This document shows positions 37,386 to 50,100 of a stretch of 64,000 nucleotides of DNA, piece by piece. The position numbers were made by a program, and so were the translations under genes. Origin of the DNA: Tolypeutes matacus (Eukaryota > Chordata > Mammalia > Cingulata > Chlamyphoridae); NCBI GenBank assembly GCA_026826555.1, contig JAKSZT010005175.1:2858183-2922182 (forward strand), in the 5' to 3' direction. How positions within the stretch are numbered: the stretch's first letter is position 1; each line of letters begins with the position of its first letter. The notes under the pieces were generated by a model. It saw nothing but the letters and a program-made list of their open reading frames with translations. It had not been told where the DNA came from and did not search any database.

Positions 37386-38278
37386 TCTATCAGTATATTC
37401 TTTTTGATGCTATATTAAAGCAAAAAAAGAGAAGAATTCTGTGTAACAAAACATGTAGAATGAAGCTGAATTTCACTTCAGAAAAATGTAACATTTGAGA
37501 CTATTTTCACTACTGTTACCTTTAATGAAGGAAGCACTAAATAATTTGGAAGTAAAATGTATTTTGAAGGAAAATGAAGATATAAAGTTAAAATGAATGC
37601 TTTATACACTGTCACAAATAACAAAAGCCATTAAAGTAATTTTCTTTGAAAAATGCACAATCATTTGTCAAATATGTTATTTGATAATGTCATTTTAAAT
37701 AGTTGGACAATGCATTCATAACATAAATATATGAGATAGGTATATTAGAATATTAAGAAAATAATATTATTTTCTGAAATGTAACATGAAAATAAAATAT
37801 TCTAAAATATTAGCTTTAAAGTAGAGAGATGGCCATCTTTTCACAGTAATTTTCTTATCCAAAGTTATTTATGTAATAATTGCTTTGTAAAATCCCTGAC
37901 AATATTTCTGAGGTAGAGAACCATTTAATTTTGTAAATAAATGCAAAATAAAAAGATCTAAATATTAACATTTTAAATATATATACTGAATTATCACAAA
38001 CATACTAAACATAAAATTAAATGTATCATTTAATACTTTTTCTAATTTTACATAATATTGAAACTGAAATATTAAAAAATTACCCTTGTATTGTAAATTT
38101 CTGCATATTTGTGTTTATACTACTTTGTAATTTGCTTTAATAATGATTTTAAAATAATGTATTCATTCATTTTAACAATAAAATACAATTTCATTCTCTT
38201 GTCAAGAACCATCCACTCTAACTGTATAAAGTTATCTGTCAAAACATTACCCTTGGTATATATACATACAATATTTGC

Positions 38279-38281
<3 letters not shown>
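37386..38281. other. No recognisable feature
   Basis: AT-rich DNA upstream of the CT repeat. Nothing recognised. Confidence 0.5.
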
Positions 38282-38282
<1 letters not shown>

Positions 38283-38328
<46 letters not shown>

Positions 38329-38338
38329 NNNNNNNNNN

Positions 38339-38385
<47 letters not shown>
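38283..38385. repeat. (CT)n microsatellite with a 10-N gap
   Basis: Pure CT for about 46 bases on each side of ten N at 38329-38338. Confidence 0.97.
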
Positions 38386-38388
<3 letters not shown>

Positions 38389-38997
38389 ATTTAGTTATAT
38401 AGCTATCTTCATCATCAACATTTTCTATGTATTGCTTTTAATAGTGTATGAATATTTCTGAGTGTGTTGTTATAGGATTTTAATAATTGATCCATTTCAT
38501 TTTTTCTAGCTTATATGAATTACTATACGAATGAAGAAGTCTAATAATGACCAAAACAACTGAAAATATCATTAAGATATGGAACTAATAAAGCAAATGT
38601 CAGTGAGTGTGTAATTCTTATAAGATGATGTAAACTGAAATAACTGTAAATATGGATATTGAGATGTGAATGACTATTTGAGGACAACACCTTATACCTG
38701 CATGTGGCATCAAGTATGTATTCACAATCTAAGTGTCCCAGACATTATCCTAGAGAAAGTGAAAAGAAATAATAGAGAGATGATGGTTTTATTGAGTGTG
38801 TATTTATGATTCTTTCTCACTTGGAATTTATGGAAGTCTTAGATGCTCTCACCATACCTTCCCTGAAATCATTTTTTTTTCCAGTTTACAGTTTCCATAT
38901 GTAAAATTGTTTAGTTATGTTTATCTTCTAAATTCCAAATCATAGAAAACCAATAATCATAACATAGCCCTTTCTTAGATAGAAATGAATATTTAGG

Positions 38998-39071
38998 ATC
39001 ACTAGGATACTGAAATATACACAAATGCAAAAACATCACTAGGATAGTGAAATATACACAAATGCAAAAAC
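38998..39071. repeat. 37-bp unit repeated twice
   Basis: The 37-bp unit starting atcactaggata at 38998-39034 is repeated at 39035-39071 with one substitution (gatact/gatagt). Copy 1 of block B has only one unit at the matching place (about 20650). Confidence 0.92.
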
Positions 39072-40039
39072 ATCTCCACCTTTGTATGTAACAATGGAAA
39101 AATTATTTTCATGAAAATGAAGAGGCTGTTAATGATACCACAATTCCATAAACTCATGAGGGTGTGCAAAATACAAAGACAGAGAGTAATGAGAAAACAA
39201 TAAATATCTCAGACTTTGCAAAAATGATGGTTGAAAATCAATATCTGGAGAGGAATTTATCATGGTACAAAACTCAGGAACTAAAGAAAATAGAATAAAA
39301 TAGATATAAATCAATGAGACAGAATCAGGATTGGTAGTATCTGGTAATAAGAACATATATGGTGGGTCATGATTATTACAAATGAATATTAAGTTTATAT
39401 TAATAGGAAACACATGTTCTTTCATTTGAATTGAGATACAGAAAATAAAAATAAAATAAACCTATACACTCTTTTAACTAAGGAAATACGAATCAGATTT
39501 GAGGAACAAAAAGTCAGGAATGTTAAGTGTTTCATTCCTGAATGTCCATGTGTCCTGTCTTACAATACTACATAAATGAAGTTACTATGAAAGATTCACA
39601 TCCAAAGACAACTGAAAGGAGGAAGTAGCATGATATTCATACAGAAGTCATACAATGTAACAATCCAAGTTAGAAAAGGTAGATTATGAAGATCTGGGTA
39701 GAAGAGTGCTGGCAAAATGGAATTCAAAGAACTGGATAGTTCAAGAAATTAGGAATTTAAAAAAGAAATTAGCGTGTATGTAAAAGTTAGAAAAAATATC
39801 AAAGTAATATGTAAAACATTCCATATATTACTAAAGCTCTGTTTATCTCAGAAAATATATGGTGTAATAATAGAAAATTAAATATAGTAATTCATGAAAA
39901 CAACACAGCTTAAAAAAAAGTATCACAGGATATTTCCTAGTTTGCAGAAAAGATTTCAGATCCTAATATACTTAATCAATATAAAAACCTTTATCTAATA
40001 TTCAGAAAGAAATATCCTAACACTGTGAAAATTAATTAT

Positions 40040-40560
40040 GAAAAGGAAATTATACTAGTTAAAATATCTATGATAGAAATATTATTGATTGGGAACAAAA
40101 CAAATAAGACCAATGTCACCATCTTTAGTAGGCAGCATAGGAAATAAAAAACAGGAAAATAAAATGTATATAAATGGAAATGAAGAAATAACACTTGCAT
40201 TAATAGCACCTATAATTTTCATTGAGCAATAAAAAAAAACGTGTAAATATCATAAGCATATTGTTTGAATCAGTTTAAAGAAATCAGTTGGATTGAAATA
40301 AACATGAATAAAATAGTAACAAAACATAGAAAATGAAATTTTAAAATAATTCACAATAGAATGATATAATATATAGCAGAGGTTTTACAGATCTTGTGGA
40401 AAATTTTTAAAAGTACCATTGAAAGTTATGAAATAACTAAATTAATGGGGAGATAGATGATATTTCTTGATTGAAAAGTTCAATATTATGATGATGTCAA
40501 TTATATTCTTTTACTGAATGACTGACTCCAAAAGAATAATCTCTGCAGACATTCTATGGT
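40040..40560 (+). pseudogene. Old L1 ORF2 fragment in block B copy 2
   Basis: 'gaacaaaacaaataagacca', then 'atgtcaccat' is the [19 protein letters not shown] block, followed near 40460 by 'gatgatatttcttgattgaa' and 'tattatgatgatgtcaatta', the [22 protein letters not shown] block. No frame remains. Confidence 0.6.
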
Positions 40561-40669
40561 AGAAATTGACAAGTTAGCCTTAAATTGAGATCTATATAAA
40601 CTAAAAATCCTTAGGGAATGTGTAAGTTTGCAAAAGAGCTGCCAATAAAAAGTACCAGAATTGGGAAGG

Positions 40670-43215
40670 CATTTTATTTTATTATTTTATTATTTTATTT
40701 AATTATTTATTTTATTTTATTTTATTTTGAAAGATGTTTTAGATTACATAAATGTGACATTAAAAATATAGGGGGATTTCTATATATTCCCTTTCTCTCC
40801 TCCCCCACTTTTCTTCATTAATAACATCTTTCATTAGAGTGGTACATTTATTACAATTGAACACATATTGAAGCATTGCTACTAACCATGGTATATAGTT
40901 TACTTATAAGTTACATTTTGCACAGTCTAAATTTATAGGTTTTGAGAAAATGCATAGTGGCCTGTATCCATCATTGCAATGTCATGCAGGACAATTCCAA
41001 TGTCCCAAAAATGTCCCATGATACACCTATTCTTCCCTTTCCCTCCTCTCAGAACTTATGGTGGCCTCTGCATTTATATCAATGTTACAAGCACTTCTGT
41101 TGCTAAATAATATATGTGCTTTAGCCCATAAGTGCATTCCCTCTTATGTTTGTACATTCACCAATCTTGAGAATTTTGGGATGGTGATGCCCACTCTTTT
41201 TCTGATTGAGAGGGGCTTAGATTCCATGGGACAAATGGATTGAACTCTATTGCCTGCAGTTATAGATACTCTCTGTTTTGGGGATAGGCATTGTCCATCA
41301 TCATCCTTTTCTTCTTTATCCTGATGAGTTCAGTGAACTGGAGAGTAGGTGTTGCACCTCTGTTTAGATTCAAGTCTCAATCAGGATCTGAACAGTTTGA
41401 AGATTTAAGTCTCTGAGACATATATTTATTGAGTATAGTGCTAATTATAGGTTCAATTAAAAGGGCGAGAAGAGTTATGTGTAGGGAAATTATAAATGAG
41501 TCTACATCTGTTACATTGGGCAGTATATATTCCAAAGTAAGGCCTACTGATAGAATGCCATATTCTGAGGTTTGCTCCCCTGCCTATAGTGTCTAGATGA
41601 AGCTACAGCCCTCAGGAGCATCCCTGATTTAAATACAGTTTACTGCAACAGTCGATGATAGCCTCCTGAGATGTGCATAACTGTAACCTCTGGAATGACC
41701 TCCCAACTCACTTTGAAATCTCTTAGCCATAAAAACTCATTTGTATTTAACATTTCCCCCATTTGATCAAGGTCTTTTTCCAAATGCATCTCTAGTTGGT
41801 GCTTGGTAAAATCCCTCTTTGCCAGGGAGGCTCATTCCCGGGAGTCAAGTCCTGTGCTTGGTGGAAGTAGTCATTTTATATGCTGAGTGTGGCTTAGAGA
41901 GAGGGCAAATTTGAGCAACAAGGAAGATTTCAAGAAGTAACTCTTAAGCAATATATAATACTAGGATAAGTTTCAATTTCACAGGAACAATGTTCATAAA
42001 TATAATGGTCTGTCTTCTTTTGCTAGGCACTGCCCATGTAGTTGGGGGATTCTTGCTACTCTATTATAGAATGTAGCAGGACACCCTAGGATGAGAATTC
42101 TATATTTTTTTCATTATTGTGTGGGTCTCCTCCCATCAAGACAACACCCCATGACCAATTGAACTTATTCATATGATATAGAGACATGCCCCAGGTATAC
42201 CCATCCCTACACATCCACCCATCACAGACATCCATCACCAGTGACCCTCCCCTGCCAGAGTTGTGACCTTCTGTGATCCAAAACCTCCCTCAAAACAAAG
42301 TAAAAAGTAAAAAATAAAATAAGAAAATAAATAATAAAAAGTAAAATAAAAAAAAATGCTTTTCATTGTGTCTTTCATCATCATAACATCTGTTGTCCTT
42401 TATGTGCAGTGACAGTTTCTTCCAAATATTTCCCCAGTGTCCTATATTTTTTTTACTTTAACTTCAAGCTTTAGGTTACAGAAAAGTCACATAGAAAATA
42501 AATGGGATTCCCATATACCAAACCTCCTCTCCCTCTACTTCTCTCCCCTATTAATAACTTCTTACATGAGTATGATACATTTGTTACACTAATGTACAAA
42601 TATTGGAGCATTTCTACTAAACATGGTCAGTGGTTTACATTATGGTTTATATTTTGCATTGTACATTTTATAGGTTTTGACAAAATTTAAATTGGCCTGT
42701 TTCCATCATTGCAAGATCATGCAGAACAATTCCAATGCCCTATGTCCCATTTATTCTATTCTTCCCTTCCCCTCCCCTTAGAATTTATGGCAACCACTAA
42801 ATTTCAATTTTTGAAGTTCACAGCTACATGCAATAATATTGAGGGTTTGATATATCAGTCTATTTTCTCTTATTAGGTACTGTTTATATTTTACAGAGAT
42901 TCTTGTTGCTCTAATTGAGAACATAGGAGGACCCTCCAGATGGGAGTTTAATATTTTCTTGTTCTGTGGGTCTACTCCCACTGAGATAACACAGTATGAT
43001 GAGATGAACACTTTCATATTCTATAAAAACATGCCCCAAATGTGCCCTATCCTACATATGTCCCCAGCCCTGATGCCCTGCACCAGTAACCCTCTCCTGC
43101 CATATTTCCAAAAGAATATTCCCACCATTGTAATTTTAATCACAGACCAGCGAGTTCCCAGAGTTCTCCTGTTCCTTCCTCCAGCCCTCCCCCTAGTTTA
43201 TTTGGGGTAAAAACT
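40670..43215 (-). mobile_element. L1 3'UTR, 5'-truncated, ending in (TTTTA)n
   Basis: TTTTA-type repeats at 40670-40728 are the tail on the other strand. 'gttttagattacataaatgt' at 40738 starts the 3' module, and a second, diverged copy of the module starts near 42466 (agctttaggttacagaaaag). The element stops near 43215 still within the 3'UTR, matching 1640 of the first L1 in the window. All open frames in it are non-coding. Confidence 0.88.
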
Positions 43216-43974
43216 TACATTTCAGAGACTGTTAAATGGGTAAATCAAGACAAGATCAGAATTGTATTTTTCACCAAAGGCAGCTACTGGTGTTCTTGGC
43301 ATCCATGGCAGCCCTGTGGTAAATTAAGACAGGTAATAAATAATTAAAAGGATTTCCTTAACAGATATCAATTCTTTCTATAAATATTGTAAGAAAATTT
43401 TGTTGCATTAGGGCAAAATATGACAAGCAAAACATTTGACAGAATTTAGGGTACATATATGAACACTCAACAAATGATAGTTGCAGCAAGGAAATGCAAT
43501 GGGAATAATATTTCTAAACCCAACATACATAAAATCATCTCTTAAAGGATGAAATAAAAAATGAAGAAAAGAAATTTAAAGTAATTTTGAATATATCTTC
43601 AGATGTTTGAAGGGATTTTTTAATAGGAGGACTTGACTGAGGAGCTGGATGAAGAGATGGTGAAGTGGAGGAGGAAGAGTAAGAGGAGGAAAAAATACAA
43701 AAATACACAGAATGGAAACCTATTTGTGATTTTTATTGCATTAAATAAAGATTTTCTTTCTCTAGAAGTAATACAGGGGCACCAAGTTTGGCATTATAAA
43801 CCATTTAAAAATAAATTTAAATTCTAATGTCTAAAAATGATTTTGAGGAAGAAAACCAGATATTTTGTTTTACACAAGGCAGTGTATCCTTTTTTGATTT
43901 TTGAAGGAAAATAAAAACTTATTCACATATTACTGCTGCATATTTAGTATATTGGAAAAAATATATATCTGGAT
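43216..43974. other. No recognisable feature
   Basis: Purine-rich and AT-rich DNA. A 64-codon frame at 43633-43827 (lysine/glutamate-rich) is composition-driven. Confidence 0.45.
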
Positions 43975-44085
43975 TAAGCAAATTTGGGTGAGGATGTGGA
44001 GCACAGGATATGTGGAACTATTCCATGTGTATGCATAAGGTAGTACAGGTGCTTTGGAAAAACATTGGATATAATATTACCAAGC
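43975..44085 (+). pseudogene. Short L1 ORF2 C-terminal scrap
   Basis: 'tttgggtgaggatgtggagc', then 'aggtgctttggaaaaacatt' matches the L1 ORF2 stretch GEDVE... followed by a W.TLWKT-type block. Short and old. Confidence 0.5.
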
Positions 44086-44221
44086 TAAGACAAATTAAGC
44101 CTGCTTGCAGGAGGGATGGGAACATAATACATCAACCATTCCCTAGCCCATATAACCACAAAATGTCTAAGGGCAATCATGTAGATTATCATGTTGACAT
44201 GTTGGCTGGAATTATGTGGTG

Positions 44222-44237
44222 AGATGGATGTTATCTT
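44222..44237. repeat. Target-site duplication, left copy of L1-B
   Basis: agatggatgttatctt, identical to 53718-53733. Confidence 0.93.
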
Positions 44238-44245
44238 TTTTTTTT

Positions 44246-44430
44246 CCATTTTAGATTTTAATTCATGTCAGAGGATTATGCACAGCCACAGAGATGGCTA
44301 TATATGCAAAGCAACAGTTAGAAGGATGAAATTCCTAAAAATAGTATGAGATGCTGGTGACATACTCCTCTGGAAAGCCCCAGATTGCTGACCCACATGT
44401 GCTTCTGTGTCGTTTTCCTTCAGCATCCTC
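44246..44430 (-). other. 3'-transduced flanking segment carried by L1-B
   Basis: 185 bp between the L1 A tail (44440-44431, minus strand order) and the terminal A tail (44245-44236). It contains ATTAAA at 44262-44257 on the minus strand, 12 bases before the terminal tail, so it supplied its own poly(A) signal when transcription read past the L1 signal. It represents DNA that flanked the source L1. Confidence 0.8.
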
Positions 44431-44440
44431 TTTTTTTTTT

Positions 44441-47112
44441 AATTTATTTATTTTTTATTGTGAGTAAAAATCAAAATTTGCACAATACATGCCAATATTG
44501 GTAAAATGATATATAAATATTTATGCATATATGTGCATTTGCTTATGTTATTTATACATATATATTTTTTAAGAGGTGCTTAGATTACCTAAATATTACA
44601 TGGAACCTACCAGGATTCCCATGTTCCCCACCTCCCACACATCCCACCACACCCCACACAAACATCTCCCACAAGTGTGGCCCATCACCCTCAATGGACT
44701 TACACATCCTGGGGCCTTGCCATCAACCATAGACCACAGTTCACATTGTAGACCACACTCTCTCCCACACAATTCTGAATGATGTGTACTGATTTAAAAT
44801 GGCCTACATCCGTTGCCACAACGGCACTCAGGACAACCTCCAAATCCAGATAAAGCCCCTGTATTTCAACTGCATATCTCCTCCCTGCCCAAAAGTGCCC
44901 AGTGGCCACTGGCTCCAACTCACTGTTATAATCTCTTCCATTGCTAGAATCACCATATGTGTACAACAGAATACCATCAAGTCCACTCTAGTCCATAGTT
45001 CTTCCCCCAATCCTGAGGGGATTGGGATGGTGATGTCCACTCCACCTCCAAGTGAGAGAGGGCTTATATCCCATAGATATGGTGAATGGGATTATCCTGC
45101 CTGCAGATGCAGGCCCTCTCCATTCCCTGGGATGGCCGTTGCCCATTGCTGTCTCCTCGCCAGGTGACTTGGATGAGTCCATTGAGCTGTAGGGTAGGAG
45201 TTGCAGCTCCACCGAGATTCCACGCACACCTGGCACATAGGTAGGCCAGAGGCTCCAGTCTCTGGAAGTATACCTAAAAACTTCAGCATCACATATAGGT
45301 TTGAATAGAAGGGACTGATGAACCATGTGCAGGGAGGACTTATTTGAATCTAATTCTGTCACTCTCAGGAGCACAGATTCCAAAATAGAGCCCACTGGTA
45401 AGGCATCAATCTCTGGGGCTATCCCCCCTTATATAGGACCTGGGTGTCTTCAGAGCTCTCAGGAGACCCTCTGTGTGGGGTGATATGCCCTTTGATGTTC
45501 TATGAGCTCCTGCTGAGGTGTGCATAAGCGTTACCTCTGGGATGACCTCCTGACTCTCTTTGAAGTCTCTTAGCCACTTGAACTCATTTGTCTTTACTTT
45601 TTCCCCCTTTTATTCAAGGTCTTTTTCCAGTTTTGTTGCCAGTTGGCATTTGGTATTAATCCCTCATTGCCAGGGAGGCTCATCCCCGGGAGTCATGTCT
45701 CACGTTGGGGGGAAGGTAATGCATTCATATGCTGAGTTTGGCTTAGAGAGAGGCCACTTTTGAGCAAGATGGAGGCTCTCAGGTGGCAACCCTTAGGCAC
45801 CCCATAATAGTAAGCTAAGTTTCAGTTCCAAGAGCAAAGGCTCATAAGGGTAGTCATCAATAAAAAGAACTCATCAGTGGGCCATCCTCTTTTGACAGAC
45901 ATTGTCCCTGCACTCAGAGGACTGTTGCTGCTCCCTTGGAGAATGTGGCAGAACTCTCCAGGCTAGGAATTCAGATTCCCTCCTTTATTGAGTGATTGTC
46001 CACCCACCGTGGCCATGCCCCATCCTTTGATTTTTGAACAATTTTGTATATCTTTCATGTATATTCGGATGAACTTACTCCCATGAATCCCCTTCCCAGC
46101 CACCCCCCACCAATAATCCCCTGCAGTAACCATTGTAACCCTTCTGTGATTTAAATCTTCCATGAATATGTAGTCCATAAAATAATCAAATACACTTAAT
46201 AGGAAAAAGAAACAACAATGATAAGCTTACATGCAAGAGACAAACATAAGAAAACTCAGGAAAAAAATAAACAAACAAACAAATAATCAAACAAAAAACA
46301 AAACAAAACAAAATATAATTAGCGGATTGGGACATTCAAAAAATGAGGAAAAAAGCAAAATAAATGCCTTTAAAATATATATATATTCTTTTTTTCCTTT
46401 TATCACTGTGTAATCAGATGTCCGGTGTGCGGTGACATCTTCCCCCTCTCAATCCCCAGTGTCTCCCAAAATTTCATTTAATTTTCAATGAAGTTTTAGG
46501 TCACAGCAAAGTCACACACGGAATGCCAGAGACTCCCAGATACCAAACAACCCCCCCTTCCCCACCCCATATTACCCCTCCCCTTTTTTTTGGATGTTAG
46601 CATTGTTATAACTGTTATACAGATAGCAAAATATAGCAACTAAACATTGTCAATGATTTACAGTATAGTTTACAATTTAGACGAAACAGTTTAATAAGTT
46701 TTGATGATATTTACCATGTCCTGTGTCCATTACTGTGAGGTAATGAAAAGCCTTTCCCATGACCTCTAAATACCCCATTAGATCTTAACTGTTCCTTCCT
46801 CCCCACCCACCGGGGGCATATGACACTCCCCTGTCTTAACTCATGGAATGTCAAAATTCATAGTTACACGCCCTGGGTATTTGAACCTGCCCTTCCTAAT
46901 CTACCCAGCTGTCAATGCCGCAGCACCAAACCCAGTAATATCACTACCCATCTGTCCTATCCTTCAATATGCAGCTATACTCTATCCCTTTACCATAGAT
47001 TATGTCCATATGGGTGATGGCTCAAAGCCTGCTCTTCTCTTTCTCTCGCTTGTTAACCTATCTTTCAGAAAATGGTTCTCAGAGGCTGCTCACTTTCCAC
47101 AGTTCAAATCAG
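44441..47112 (-). other. 3'UTR of L1-B
   Basis: About 2.67 kb. The 3'-most bases carry AATAAA (tattttttattgtgag on the plus strand) next to the tail. Two related modules begin near 44578 (gcttagattacctaaatatt) and near 46488 (gaagttttaggtcacagcaa). Confidence 0.85.
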
Positions 47113-50100
47113 TGAGGTATATACTGTTCATCCCTCAGTGCCTGGCTTGCTTCACTCAACATAAGGTCTTCAAGATTCATCCATGTTATTCCATGTGTTA
47201 GCACTTTATTCCTTCTTACAGCTGAGTAATATTCCATTGTATGTATGTACCACATTTTGCTTATCCATTCATCTGTTCATGGGCACTGGAGCTGATTCCA
47301 ACTTTTGGCAATGGCGAAGAATGCTGCTGTGAACATTGGTGTGCATATATCTGTTTTTGTCTTTGCTTTCAGTTTTTCTGGGTATATACCCAGCAGTGGA
47401 ATTGCTGGATCATATGGAAGATCTATTGTTAGTTTTCTGAGGAACCGCCAAACTGGCTGGACATACCACAGTCTCACCAGCAGTGGATGAGGATTCCTAT
47501 TCCTCCACATCCTCTCGAACATTTAGTGTCTCCTGTTTTTTTAATAGTTGTCATTCTGATGGGTGTAAGATGGTATCTCATTGTAGTTTTGATTTGCATT
47601 TCCCTAATAGCAAGCAATGTTGAGCAATTTTTTCATGTGCTTTTTAGCCATATGTATTTCTTCCTTGGAGAAATGTCTTTTCAGGTCACTCACCCATTTT
47701 TTAAATGGGTTGTTTGTCTTTTTATTTTCAAGGTGTAGGATTTCTTTATATATGCAAGATATTAGGCTCCTATCAGATATATGGTTGCCAAATATTTTCT
47801 CCCATTGGGTATGCTGCCTTTTTATTTTCTTAATAACATCCTTGGAGGTGCAGAAGTTTTTAATTTTGATGAGATCCCCTTTATCTATTTTTCTCTTGCT
47901 GCTCGTGCTTTGGCTGTGAAGTTCATGAAATCATTTCCTAATACAAGATCCTGTAGATGCTTCCCTACATTATCTTCCAAGGTCTTTATGATTTTGGCTC
48001 TTATATTTAGATCTTTGATCCATCTTGAGTTGATTTTTGTATAAGGTGTGAGATGGTATTCTTCTCTCATTCTTTTGGATATGGATATCCAGTTATCCAA
48101 GCTCCACTTGTTAAAGAGGCCATTCTCTACAAAATGAGTGGGTTTTGTGGCCTTGTCAAATATCAGATGACTGTATATGCGAGGATCTATATCAGAACTC
48201 TCAATTCGGTTCCATTGGTCAGTAGGTCTATCCTTGTGCCAATACAATGCAGTTTTGATCACTGTAGCTTTGTAGTATGTTTTAAAGTCAGGTAGTGTGA
48301 TACCTCCAAATTCATTTTTCTTTTTCAACATGTCTTTGGCAATTCGGGGCCACTTACCTCTCCAAATATATTTTGTGGTTAGTTTTTCCATTTCCTTAAA
48401 AAATACAGTGTTGGTTTTTGATGGGATTGCATTAAATCTGTAGATTACTTTGGGTAGGATAGACATCTTGATGATGTTTAGTCTTCCTATCCATGAACAG
48501 GGAATATTTTTCCATTTGTTTAAGTCTTCTTTGATTTCCTTTAACAGTGTTCTGTAGTTTTCTGTATATAAATCCTTTACATCTTTATTTAAATTTATTC
48601 CTAGGTATTTGATTTTTTTAGTTACTATTGTAAATGGTAATTTTTTCCTGATTTCCTCCTCAGTTTCCTCTATTGGTGTATAGAAATGCTACTGATTTTT
48701 GAGCATTGATCTTATAGTCTGCAACATTACTGAGCTCCTTTATAAGTTCTAGAAGCCTTCTTGTAGATTTCTCAGGGCTTTCTATGTATGGGATCATGTC
48801 GTCTACAAATAATGAAATTTTTACTTCTTCTTTTCCAATCTGGATGCCTTTTATGTTCTTTTCTTGTCTCAGTGCTCGTGCAAGTACTTCTAAGACAATG
48901 GTAAATAGGAGTGGTGATAGTGGGCATCCTTCTCTATTTCCCAGTATCAGAGGGAAGGCTTTTAGGATTTCACCATTGAAAATGATGTTAGCTTTGTGTT
49001 TTTCATATATACCCTTCATCATATTCAGAAAGTTTCTCTCTACTCCTATCTTTTGTAGTGTTTTTATGAGGAAAGAATGTTGTATTTTGTCAAATGCTTT
49101 TTATGCATCTATAGAGATGATCATGTGATTTTTTTCTTTCAATCTGTTTATGTGGTGTATTACATTGATTGGTTTTCTTATATTGAACCATCCTTGCATA
49201 CCCGGGATGAAACCCACTTGGTCATGGTGTATAATCCTTTTGATATGTTGTTAAATGCGATTAGCAAGTATTTTGTTGAGGATTTTAGCATCTAGGTTCA
49301 TTAGAGAAATTGGTCTGTAATTTTCCTTAATTGTGGTATCTTTATTTGGTTTAGGTATTAGGGTAATGTTGGCATCACAGAATGAGTTAGACAATATTCC
49401 TTCTACTTCTATTTTTTGGAAGAGCTTAAGTAGAATTGGAGTTAGCTCTTTCCGGAATGTTTGGTAGAATTCAGCTGTGAAGCTCTCTGTTCCTGGGCTC
49501 TTCTTAGTTGGGAGGTTTTTGATGACTGATTCTATCTCTTTACTTGTATTTGGACTGTTGAGTTCATCTACTTCTTCTTTCATCAATGTAGGCTGTTTGT
49601 GGGTTTCTAGAAACTTGTCAATTTCCTTTAATTATCATTCTCTAAGGCATATAATTTTTCAAAGTATCCTCTTATGATACTCTTTATTTCTGTGGGGTCA
49701 ATAGTGATATCCCCTTGCTCATTCCTTATTTTATATATTTGCATCTGTTCTCTCTTTTTCTTTGTTAGTCTGGCTAAGTGTTTGTCAATTTTATTGATAT
49801 TCTCAAAGAACCAGCTTTTGGTTTTGTGTATTGTTTCCAGTGCTTTCCTATTCTCTCTTTCATTTTTTTCTGCTCTAATCTCTGTTATTTCCTTCTTTCT
49901 ACTTCTTTTAGGTTTAGTTTGTTGTTGCTTTTCCAATTGCTCCAAGTGTGCAGTTAGGTCTTCAATTTTAGCTCTTTCTTCTTTTTTAATATATGAATTT
50001 ATGGCTATGAACTTCCCTCTCAGGTCTGCTTTTGCTGCATCCCATAGCTTTTGATATGTTGCGTTGTCATTTGCATTAGTTTCAAGGTAGTTACTGATAT

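Larger units (their letters stand above)
38815..40620. repeat. Block B, copy 2
   Basis: Colinear with 20460-22700 (see that entry). It contains a private 37-bp tandem duplication and ends in an L1 ORF2 fragment at 40040-40560. Confidence 0.6.

Noticed and set aside
25020..37400. Possible L1-A target-site duplication (tctatggtcatgtga at 25024 against tctatcagtatattc at 37374)
   Set aside because: Too many mismatches over a short length; could be chance.
38109..38402. 97-codon frame ending in serine-leucine repeats
   Set aside because: It is the CT microsatellite read in frame, again across N.
44799..45167. 122-codon frame and the opposite 135-codon frame at 44988-45395; similar ones at 25103-25558 and 25483-25881
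   Set aside because: They lie in the L1 3'UTR, which is non-coding in all copies and has stops in the other copies.
48784..49128. 114-codon plus-strand frame; similar ones at 29807-30151, 49674-50054, 50118-50555 and 51315-51800
   Set aside because: These are antisense shadows of L1 ORF2 and ORF1 on the minus strand.
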